Part shown: positions 20,771 through 31,872 of the stretch, one piece after another
Position numbering within the stretch: the stretch's first letter is position 1
Layout of the letters: each line of letters begins with the position of its first letter
Assembly (NCBI GenBank): GCA_946902985.2
Contig: OX336389.2
Location: 1,081,575,788-1,081,639,787 of the forward strand
Reading direction: 5' to 3'
From: Meconema thalassinum
Taxonomy: Eukaryota > Arthropoda > Insecta > Orthoptera > Tettigoniidae
Length of the DNA stretch: 64,000 nucleotides
Translations under genes and position numbers: made by a program
Notes under the pieces: model-generated
What the model was told of the DNA's origin: nothing
Database searches by the model: none
The model's input: only the letters and a program-made list of their open reading frames with translations

Positions 20771-23700
20771 AGTTTGAAGAAGAGGAGGATCCAGATAGCC
20801 CCTCATATGGTCCAGGGATGCACTAGCTATACCAGAAGAGGTACCTCACATGGTACTAAACTTTAAATGACATTTTCTCAGAACTTGTTGTTTTGCACAT
20901 AAATGTTCCTTTTTTCAGTTGTCACTTACCACAGAAGTATCAAATTTTTACCATTTTTAGCTTGGCGTGTACATTTTTAACACGGGAATTTTCTTCTAGC
21001 TGAAATACATTTCGAAAAATTGATATATTATGATTTTTAACCAAAAATTCGAGATTAAATTGAAAAAATATTATGGTCACAATAGTAGCAACATCGATCG
21101 CCCGTGTTTAAGTACTAAGAAATGATCACTAAGTATTGAGCCCGCGCAGGCTCATGCATCATATATTTCTTTGAGAGCATATTGACTTGACATGCTCAGT
21201 TCTACAGAACACACCCTGAAGCTTCCTCATGAACAATTCATTATTTTGACTACGGAGAGGACAGCTTATTTTCTTCCTAGAGATATATTACTCAATATTT
21301 TTATGCCACATATCTCAGGAGCTTGAAATATTTAATTTTGCTTAATTTGCCATTTTCTATGCCTTTTGGGAATGGCAAATATATTTTGGTAAATCTATTT
21401 TTCACCGCAGACATGCGGAGGCTTATGAAAGTAGTCACTGCTTTGACTAGACTACTTCCTTGGAATCAGGAAACCGTGCCATGCACGCATCACACCGTTT
21501 CGATAGTCCGCTGAAGCTGGACGCTTGTGTCGATTGTCCGTCTGATAGACGAAGGCCATTATAGGCATACGAAGACCCCACATTTTGGAAGACATTAATC
21601 TACAGCCATCGAGCTGAATTGAACAGTTTAAACAACGCACAGTATTACTTTAGGCTCAGTAAAGTCAGTGCAACGTTGATGTGAATGTAAAATTTTGATC
21701 GTGTGAAAACTTCGATTTTTCACCAACCACGAGGACCGTCTGTAGACAGACGAGGGTAACATTCTATTTTCATAAAAGTGAAATATTAAGTTGACGATAA
21801 CGTCGTGTAGCCCATTGTGTGCTACGGTACAATTGCATTATGATAAACCTATTTATCGCGTGTACACAACAGTGATTACCCAGATTCTTTGTGATTTAAA
21901 CCTTGTAAAATCAGTGTTTGATTTACAACGTGCTGGTAAAATAGAATCTGTGGCAGGTAAAGCAGAGTATTTGAACAACCTGCAAATATTAGAGCCAGTG
22001 AGCATTTTATCATATTTTACACTAGAATCAGTGAATATCTTTTCAACCACGATAATTAACGTTATGCACCCCGTGCTGATATTTCTACAACTATACTGTG
22101 AGAAGATGATGGAAGAGTAATTTACCATGTGAGGGTAACTCCAACGGAATACGCCAACAACATGGATTTGTCCAGTCGACACTACTACGTACAAACCATG
22201 TACGGTTTACTAACTGATGACCACGAGGACAGGCTTAAATCCATAGCCTTACCCATTACAAAAATGCTTGGAACCTTGAAGGCATTTAACCCCTTCCAAC
22301 GGGAGTTCCGGAAGGTGATCTACCACATCGTGTATCCGTGAGTCATGTAAACATTGTAAGAAGTTTGTCCAGGTTGAAGTAGTAGTGATTGCATTGAATT
22401 TTTGAGCCGAAACGCCATGATATTGGACCACTTAGGTAGGAAATGTGTGTACTTTATTTCCTTAGTACTGGGACAATATTTCAGTGAGACACCCCAAGTC
22501 CGTGTATTTTACGGCAGGTGCAATCTTCATGTATTTCAGAGAATTTTATGTCAGAGTAAAGGACATCTTCAACTACAAGAGATGTAGACCTTTGTGAAAG
22601 TAGGGGGACAGCCCATTAGTTAGGTCCCTTCCTTAATTTGAGAGCTTATTCTCGTATCATATTTTGGCCGACCGTTGCCGTAATATTTTTGTACCATTTA
22701 TTTGTCATTTTCGTGAGTACATTTTACCAAGTGTAGTTCGAGAAGAACGAACTCATATAGTGTTAGATGGATGAACTAACCAATCTCGTATCATTTAAAA
22801 CATCACAGCAGAGAAGTTTGTTTAATTTTGTTGTGGAGAATGCCAAACCACACTTATCAAGTCCTACATGTACATTGAATGAGTGACATATCTTCAGATA
22901 TCAGTGCAGTCAGAATGCACGAGTGTTATGTCTTAAAATTTATACTCTTTGAACATTATGCAACGTTATATCTATTTAAAGGGAATGTAATCCCAGGAAA
23001 CACTATTAGGGAGTGATGAGGCATTGTTAGATAATCTGTAGAGCACTATAGGACTTTATTTCTTGCTCCTACAAGATTATAAAATGATCATTTCAAAAGC
23101 ACTACTCTTTGCTATGCTAAACGAGCTGCACGCGAAGCAGACAGGCATGCTTGCGCCCAGCTGATAACCGGTTTGCCCAGGAAACAAAAGCGAGACGACT
23201 ACCTTTTGTATGCTACATTATGTCACGAGCCTAGGAAATTTGAAAGTCACAGGTATTAATAACCATGCTATGAGAGCAGCTTAGAGAGCTGTCAACTCCT
23301 GTTATTGTTATGAAGTAACGGAACGCACGTCTATGCGAATTCCCTAAATGTTTTAGCCGACGACTTTGATCGCCTGGCGCGTTGTAGTAAGGTTTAAAAT
23401 ATCATATTAATTGACCCAGCTTTGTATAAATTAGGCTAGGCAGTGTAATTGTTGTGTCCGTGAACACATTATTTGGTATTTGGCAGGACGGGATGAATGT
23501 TCGCCTTACCCTTGGTGTATTCCGGCGTTCTTGAGCTATGCTAAGAAGACCGATGCACCGCGCGTAGTTGGTGTAAGACGCGCTAACCTATGTTATTGTC
23601 TGACTTGTTGAAGTCAAGGTATTTGAGCGAATCTCCAGTGAGATCACCTATTGCAGCCTACGACTGGTGTCATTAATACAACCAACTAAACCACATTTAA

Positions 23701-24735
23701 ACCTAAAACCTAAATCAAAGCATAATTATCCTAAACCAACGGATTAATTAATTATTATAAATAATTTACAGCTATAATTTTGCAACCATTTGCTTGTTGT
23801 TAGCGACACCGTGACTTAAAATCCATTTCCATGCGGGAGATTACTTTTAAATGAGCTGACACTACTTGTACCGACGACATTGGATCTACGGAACCGATAG
23901 TCAATAACTTGCGGCCCGCTTGATCTGAAGCTTGTAAGACGCAATTGTAATTGCGCTTTGCCAACGTAACTTACATGCCTGAGATGACGATTGACTACAA
24001 ACAGTATGACAATTCGCGAAGGTAGGCTAGCCTAAGAGTGTTTACTTTATTCTCTAGTGCATTTATTCCCATTGTTTCCTTATTAGACATAAGAGTGTTT
24101 ATGCAATGTTTTTTTTTTTTGTAGTCAGTGGTCAAACTATTATTAGCCTGGTGTCATTAATACAACCAACTAAACCACATTTATACGACGCATCTCGTCG
24201 TAATACTTTCGTTCACATAGGCATTAGATAAAATTATAAATGTAATTTAAATGTGGACGTGGTACCATCCTAACCTAGGGATAGTACTTGCTTGAAGTTA
24301 AATGTAAATTCTGCCGCGTCATTTGTTTGTAAATTTGATACGCGTTAATTATTCATGTACCACGTGCCTAGTTTGCTTTGCTATTCTTTTCATGTAACTA
24401 GGATTTCGCGGGGGTCATTAACGTCAAAATAGGGATGACAAATAATTGTATTTAGATTAGCGGATTAGCCGATTTCGACCCTCGGAAATGATTAGGGGTC
24501 TTACTTGAATAAATCATTCACGAATCTAACTTAAGACTGGATCTCTTTTTATTGCTAGCTTTGTTTTTCGAATGTATATCTTTGGGGCGTCTTTGACTGT
24601 TCCGTGCCCAATGACCCAGATCCCCTGGATCAAGCCTCTCGTGCTGAGCTAGCCCACAAAGAAATGCACCCGATCCTCAGCAGTTTGGGTTCGAAGGACG
24701 GGGTCTTTCGAAGTGCCATCTTTTCGGCGGATGGC
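20771..24735. other. Unassigned DNA with one 36-bp exact duplication
   Basis: I see no recognisable protein. A 36-bp direct repeat beginning CTGGTGTCATTAATACAACC occurs at 23664-23699 and 24148-24183. A poly-T run lies near 24110-24120. The two neighbouring frames at 21791-22120 and 22129-22341 are listed separately. Confidence 0.3.
21791..22341 (+). other. Two adjacent short frames, unrecognised
   Basis: Frames of 109 and 70 codons lie 8 bp apart in different phases. Their composition is protein-like: the second reads HYYVQTMYGLLTDDHEDR and then a K/F/R-rich tail ending at 22341. I do not recognise either. They could be exons or a frameshifted remnant of a retroelement, or chance. No ATG context or splice pair is convincing. 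Confidence 0.2.
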
Positions 24736-27700
24736 ACTCCTCGGAAATTGAATTATTTTGGGACAAAATGAGAGTATTTTCCGTCACCATGATAAAATTT
24801 AACCAGCAAATATAATTTCTGGAAATGTGACACCGGAGGGTAGTGTTACCAGCTCGAGGCTGTGGGAGAGCCCGATCCCGTGATATATTGCACAATGGAC
24901 GCTTCTAGAAGGCTATAATTGGCATAGCAACAGCGAGTTTGGAAATTAAGATTATAAATATTGTTATAAATTATGCTATTGGATCCCAGCCCAGAGTCAA
25001 TGAGAAGAGGTCTTATTGAAGATGGGATCAACTTCAATTACACAATTTGATGAAATTATGCATTTAGGCTCTTAGAAGAAGATTTTCTTATTTGGTAATG
25101 AAGAGAAAATTAAAAGAAATTATGTCTGATACTTTAAAAACCGCAGATCGGTTAATCTACGCAGTAATAAGCATTAGTAATCTACGCGCTAAAATTATGG
25201 TGGGAGTTTGATATGGCCGCCAAAATTTCGACTAGTAGGGGGAGATCGAAGGATCGATGTTCTTATTCCAGCAGTCTTTGAAGAGTGAGGAAGTGTTTTT
25301 ACTGGGTTAAGGAGATCCCAAGGCTTAGTCCGAGTGCGACGACTGTCGACTTGTGGAGACGCGAGGATATCTACGTGGAACGTAGGAGATCACCGCACTT
25401 CCATTCTACGTGACGTTGTGAGGAACATTGAATTGATTATATCTCTTATATCATTGAGATCTGAATATAACTAAGCGAATATATATAAAGAACAGGTTGA
25501 ATACTACAGTTTGTGAAAAGTCGAGCGTTTAAAAACTTACCGTTTCGACAATATAAGCCTGTTAAGACAGATTCTCAAATGTGTTGGAAATAAAGTTGAA
25601 TATCATTTTAAATTGCTACGTGAAGTTGACGAACGCAGTTCAAGTGAACAGTAGCGGAGAACTTTTAATATTGGCGCAACACATAAACAGTAACAGAATG
25701 ACTATCATTATTATTCAAATGTCCTCATTCAACATAAGTAACATTGTTGATATGATGAACTAAATAGTCATGCGCCAGAGACATGTTCGATAGCAGGAGT
25801 TAAGATACAACGATGGAGCTTCTTTAGACAACGTATTCTTGAATACAGACGTAGTGTACGGTCCATCTTGTACATTTTCGTCAGTCTACGAACACTAATA
25901 TAACATCAATTAGCAATGGAAATATTTCATTCACCATTTATATGAATATTTCTATAATTATATTCCAATGATGAGGCTGATACATATTTACGACGGAGAA
26001 TGAAGACTCTACAGAAGAGATTTGTCAAGATGCTAGGGGGTAGCACAGCAACACAGAAAAATTTGCCAGAAGGATTTCGTTCGAGCCCAGGCGAATGTTG
26101 GTGAATTCCAGAGAGGGACGTTTCCTATCTCTGAGGTCACAGATCAGAGGTTCGAATGCAGATCCATCTCAGTGTCTTTTACTGAGGAAACATCTAAAGT
26201 ATTGTGGGAATACTTACATAGATCTTCAAGTTTTCGTCCAAATAAGGTAGCAGTGTATCTCATTTGTAGTATAGAGCTTGATTAGTGACATCCTGAGCCA
26301 GCGATCTTACTCCATATTTTCATGTTTCCATATTCCATATTTCTATATTTTCACATTTCATGTATTTCAGTATTTTCATGTATTTTACACTTCAGATATG
26401 TGTTGAGATTTTTATGCTTCAATATTATTTAGGAGATGATTGCCTTTCATATATTTATCAATTTTATTCTACAGATCAGTTGTGTAACTGACATTAAAAA
26501 TTTAGTTTGAGGAATTATATTGCCTCATATAAGACTAGTCGTTTCGACTCTCGAATTTTTTATAATTTATTTTAAACCAAGTATTCTGACATTGTGTCAT
26601 AGCTTCAAAAGAAATTCTTATTAAATTTAATTTGAGCACTTTAATGTAACAACATCTAACTTCAAGAACAGAAGAAACATCGAATGATATTGTTATATCA
26701 TTATTGTACATAAACTGTTGACGATCTAGGAAATACTAGTCGTTTGATAAGACCGAAGTCTTAATCCCTATGAACATTCTTTGTTTAGAGTGGAAAAATA
26801 TTACGACATTGACAAACCATTTTATTATTTGTAAAGCTAAGAGCTTTGTTCATTTAATATGCTAGAGGAAATACCTTTTGATAGAAGTATTATTCAAATC
26901 TTTGGCTAGGAATTCAAAGCTAGTTTATCCCGGTCGAGATTGAATTCTATCTGACACTATAAATAACATGTGTGTTATTTTATTCTATTTGTGTAACATC
27001 ACGTCATTTTGTGGACATGATATTACAACGATAAACAATTTAAAGCTTGACAAGTGAGGTGAGACAGGAGTATTATTTTTATTACATGTATTTGCAACAG
27101 ACGAGTTATCAGTTAATTATCTTGTTGTGGAGTAAACTTTAGGAGGTTAATCACGACTGTCTAATATCGTTCATTACAATTGGAAGTTTCGTTTGAAGAA
27201 CTTAAGCATGTATAATTGTAGTCCAGTAGTCATGTGTAATGATACTGAGGGTCATGCCATTATTTGAGAGAAGTGCCTACAGAAGATATGTTAATAACAA
27301 TTAATCCTTTTTGGTTATTGTTTAACATAGTGGATGACAATTGTTTATGCCATATGAGGATTTGTAGAGCTATGAAGGGTGCTCGTGCGAGGGAGTTCCG
27401 CATTTTAAAAGGAAGTCAAAGTATTGTTGTTCTTTGTTAAGGAGGCATGGATCATGATGAGAGCCGTCGTATACAAGTAGTCCAGTTCTGGTGAAGTAAC
27501 GATTTAGCTGTGTTAACAGGAGGGTTTCAGCGAAAATGCAACTTGGGAACGATTGTCTACTCATGTCTATAATATTATTATATTTTATTAAACCCGAAGT
27601 TATGTAATTACGTACAGTTAACTTTAATTAGTCGACTGTATTATACCGACAATGTATTGAAACCTATACAAGACGATGTGTAAGCAGTATATCAAAACTA

Positions 27701-28856
27701 CGGAACGTTAGAGGATGGTTATGTGGAAAACCAGTGTATATATTTAGTTGAGAATTGTATTGTAACTGAGAAGCCAGAATTTCGAAAGTATCGTTTTAGC
27801 AGCACTAAATAATGTATATTATTATGAACATATTATATGTAAATATTTTTTTGAAAATGATTTAATTAGTTAAATAATTTACTAGGATTTATTAATCAAT
27901 TGTTTTGAAATAGCGTGTGTTTTATGAGCGGATGTTTTGGTATGAATGATTGTTCAATGTTAAGAGTAAATGTGGAACCGAATTGGTCATGAACAATTGC
28001 GGGGTGCGAATGAAAGGGTGTATAAAAAAAATTAGAATGATTGTTTCAGAAACAGAGTAGTTATGTGAATTTTTGTAAGATCTAAATGTTAATTTTACGT
28101 GTTATTTTAAACGCACACACAAGCAGTTTCTATGTGGGCTATCTAGAATGATTCACCGTTAGAGTTGGAGAGCGATGTCATAATATGAATAGGTGGACAC
28201 TCACCGCCTTGTATATAAATTGTAAAACAGTTCCGAGTGCGGCGTGGTGCTGATATTTCATTGATGAAACAAGGCCACTGCACGTGCGTTCTACAAACGC
28301 AAGCTAGTGAATGAAACCATGTGTCTGGAATTCCACGAATGTAAGAGCCTTTATTAAACGGGTTTGTTTTTACGCTGTGTAGGCCTAAAACAAGCCAAGA
28401 TTTTATGCTAATAAATTTTATACGCAACATTGTAGTAAGATGTAGAGTTGAAAGGAAGTGGAAATGATTGCGTGTTTTTATTTTAATTTATATTGTTAAA
28501 TTAGTTTATTGTTATTTTGTTTATACTAGATTAGTTTACACTATTGTTAATAAATTTTATTCGGTTTGTTATCCGTTGCGGTTGGAGTGTGATTCATTTT
28601 AAATATAAGGAGAAGAGTATTGTGAATGTATTGTAGGCGAAGCTGAATTCGCAGTCCCCGAGGAGGTAAGTAAAGGTAAATGCCCCGTGTAGTTGGTTGT
28701 TGGTCCACAATATTCTTGTAACTGCTGTATGTAAATCCCTAAAGGCCATGTTGGAAGCGATTTCTAATGTAGTAATTTGCCGGAGCTGTTAGAAATAGGC
28801 AATCCAGCGGGGGCAATGGATATTCCAACAGGATCCTTTCCGGATTTTCGGGTACA
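24736..28856 (+). repeat. 5' LTR, about 4121 bp
   Basis: It matches 35421-39522 over its whole length. The right edge is sharp: identity persists through GGATTTTCGGGTACAGTA and then breaks, so the LTR ends at the CA of TACA (28856) or up to three bases later. The left edge begins within a diverged stretch; the right LTR has TGCCCCCGG where this copy has ACTCCTCGG, so the expected TG start is lost. An 8-bp hairpin (GTGCCATC...GATGGCAC) sits just outside, at about 24714-24738. No long protein frame lies inside. Confidence 0.92.
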
Positions 28857-28863
28857 GTAGGAA

Positions 28864-28881
28864 TGGCGCCCTATGAACTTT
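28864..28881 (+). promoter_or_regulatory. Candidate primer binding site
   Basis: TGGCGCCCTATGAACTTT begins seven bases after the LTR end. TGGCGCCC is the start of lysine-tRNA-type primer sites, and the remainder fits poorly, so the primer tRNA is uncertain. Confidence 0.5.
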
Positions 28882-29430
28882 GGGGCTACGAAATTAGCTT
28901 CGTAGTGTCTCTAATGGAAGTTGGTTTGAACATTTCTAGTGAGAGAAATAATTATCAGACTTGTGGATGTCTTATCCATTCCGGATGGATGTGAGTGTTA
29001 TTATATAGGCTTAATTTAAATTGATATTAGGAAGGTTACTCTCAGATAAAGATCAGATCTTAGAAGCCTGAGAGAGGTGTTGTAGGTAGACAGTTTCGAA
29101 AAACGACCTACGATCTGAATATTTATTTTATTTCACCGGTACATGACGATTGCTAAGGTCATGTTAAAAATAAAGCTAACTTGTTTTGATGATTGTAATG
29201 GTAATATTTTCTTTGTGGTAGTATATTTAAAGTGAATCACAGTAGAACGAACATTATGAGTAAGTTTATTCAACATAGGGTGAATTTTAAGTTAATGCTA
29301 AGGTAATTTTAAGTTACTTTTACACATTAAGGTGCTCAAAAATATATATGGAGTAGGACGTTGCTCAGATGTTGTTATTTTGCTCTGTTATCGTTTATGT
29401 CTCAACAGCATTATATAAAGGGTTATTGCA

Positions 29431-31872
29431 ATGGCATCCGAGGATTTAAAGAGAATGTTGGAGGAGATGCAGATGAAGCTGCAAGAAAGTATGAAGGAGA
29501 ATTTGAAGGAGCAACTGCAGATTAGTTTAAATGTTGTCAAAGGTGAGATAAAGGAGAATTTATCTGCGAATATGGTAGATATGCAAGGTAAATTTCAGGA
29601 AGCCAAGCAGGACGTACAACAACTGAAGCGGGAACGAAAGGAGGACCTTAACACAGTGATTGTTAAAGTTGTTGATTCTCTTACAGATTAAGTCACAGAA
29701 AGTGTCAAAGAGAGTTTCAAAACTGAAATTCAAGAAGTTCAGACTTCTTTAGAGGGTTTACATACTAGTGCTTCTAAAATGGTTGCAAATGTCACGCGTT
29801 TACAGGCCAGCTCAAAGCAGATTCAGGATAATGTAAGTGGTGTACGAACAGAGGTCGGTAATGCCCAAAGTAAAGTCGATACAGTCCAAGTAGATATATC
29901 CACAGTTCAAAGTAAAGTCGATACAGTCCAATCCAAAGTAGACTTAGTGCATGTAGATGTGTCTAATGTACAGTCCGATATTGGTAATGTGAGGTTAGAG
30001 GTGTCCAATGTCCAATCTAAAGTAGATGCAGTCCAAGCCGAAGTCACTAATGTTCAGGTTGACATAAACAATATGCCGTCAGATGTCACTGATGTACAGT
30101 CTGACATAGGTAAAATACAAACAGAAGTCAATACGGTATTTGTAGATGTAACAAAAGTCCAAGTGGACATTATTAAGATTAGACAAGAGGTAGAGGCATC
30201 TAAAGAATTGTGTACACAGAATATAACTGCTTTAACGACACGTTTTGTTAACGATGCGTAAAAAACTACAGCTTCTCTGGTCGAATTAAAAGGTAACATA
30301 GAAACTTTACGAACGCAGGTTATTGACCATAATAAAATTCTTAAGGCAGATATTGAGGAGGACATAGCTGCAATGTTAAAAGCTAATGTAGTTGTCTGGA
30401 AAGACGAGTGGAACAAATCCAGTGGGGAACATGTTAAGCAAATCCAAGATAACATAGAAAAGAAATTAGCCAGTACCCAAGTAGAAATTAATCGAGAGGT
30501 TATTGAAGTAAGAACGGATTTAGGTAAAAGGATTGATACGCTCACTGAAAAGCAAGTAGAAGATAGAACTCAATCTAGTCAGGATGTGCAAGCTTTGAAA
30601 GAATCGTTAGAGAGTAAGACTAAAACGATAGAGGAACGATTAAACAAGGTTGTCACTAACGTTAATGCCATGATTGAGGAGAAAACTAATGAACTAGAAG
30701 AATACGTATCCAAGAAATTACAAAATCTTAATCTAGGAGATGTTGCCAAGCTTGAAACGTATAAGGAAGATTTAAAGACCGAAGTAGGCCAACAGCTGAA
30801 GAAGATTATCGCTGAGATAGAAGAAAAGGAAAGGGAGAAGATAGATTTCGAAGATTCGAGGAATCAGACTGGAAGAAATAGCCTAGAAGTGGAAGAATGG
30901 GAAATCAGGCCGGAAGAATGATTATTCAAGTTTACGGAAGGTTTAGAGGAGAGGAGTAAAGAGCCCGAAAGTTACAATAGAGATTTTCGACCAAACCTTC
31001 AGGATTCATATCCGAGAAACGTGACGGTCATAAGGAACTTTGAAGACAAACCGCGTAAGTTCAGCAACCTTGATAGTTTCACACCGATAGAATACATCAG
31101 AAATCTCAAAGATTACTGCATCGAAGCGCATATTCCATGAGAGAGAGAAATGAAGATCGTAGAACGCTATCTGTCAGATGGGCCCCTTGAATGGTTTTTC
31201 GCATTCATGAACTTCGATGAATTCGCAGAAGCACTAATAAAGCGTTTCTGGTCTATTGAAGCTCAAAATTCCCTACGCGCAGAAGTATACTCACGAAAAT
31301 ATTCAGGAACTCTTCCCTCACGCTACGCAGACTTCTTTACGAGTCAGTTAGCCAGACGCAGATTTCTTCAACCCCCGCTATCTACAGCTCAGTTGATAGA
31401 CGCGATAGCCAGGATGCTCCCTGTTGAAGTCAGACGTCTAATTATTTCGTCAGGGATCAACGATCTAGCAAGCATGGACGAATTGCTCAGAAAACTAGAT
31501 TACACGAGCCCTATGCCAAACGTTGTTGCGAAGAACCAAAGGCAAGAATACAAAGACATTAACACGGTATATCTTGACCAAACACAACAGACAGACAATC
31601 CGAAAGAACCAGAAAATGGAAATATTGGTCCTGAAAGAATAATTATTTCCGTGAGCGTAGACCAGAACCCAGATACAGGAGATTCCGTGGATGTCGTCCA
31701 TACCAGCAACAGCAAGGCCGTAATAACGATAATAGCAATGGCAAGCGTAGAAGTGGTTATTATCACAATAATAATAACTACCGATACAATAATAATGGTT
31801 ATTATAACAGGAATAACAATAGGAATAACCAGAACTATGATCGTAACAGAAACTCCCAAGATGAAATTATGA
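29431..31872 (+). pseudogene. gag of the Ty3/gypsy element, inactivated
   Basis: One frame runs from ATG 29431 to the TGA at 31870-31872 but is broken by four stops: TAA 29689-29691, TAA 30259-30261, TGA 30919-30921 and TGA 31138-31140. The first 490 residues are coiled coil. From about 29863 to 30190 there are some 15 consecutive heptads of the form xxVxxVQ. A retrotransposon-gag (capsid) domain lies at about 31040-31560, with LEWFF..F and FAEALIKRFW. The nucleic-acid-binding tail is Asn/Arg/Gly/Tyr-rich, without a zinc knuckle, and is now read in the pol frame: a one-base shift lies near 31635-31665. The last four bases, ATGA, overlap the pol ATG. Confidence 0.85.

Noticed and set aside
24677..24895. 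72-codon minus-strand frame repeated at 35332-35580
   Set aside because: It duplicates only because it lies at the LTR start; the two versions diverge outside the LTR and resemble no protein.
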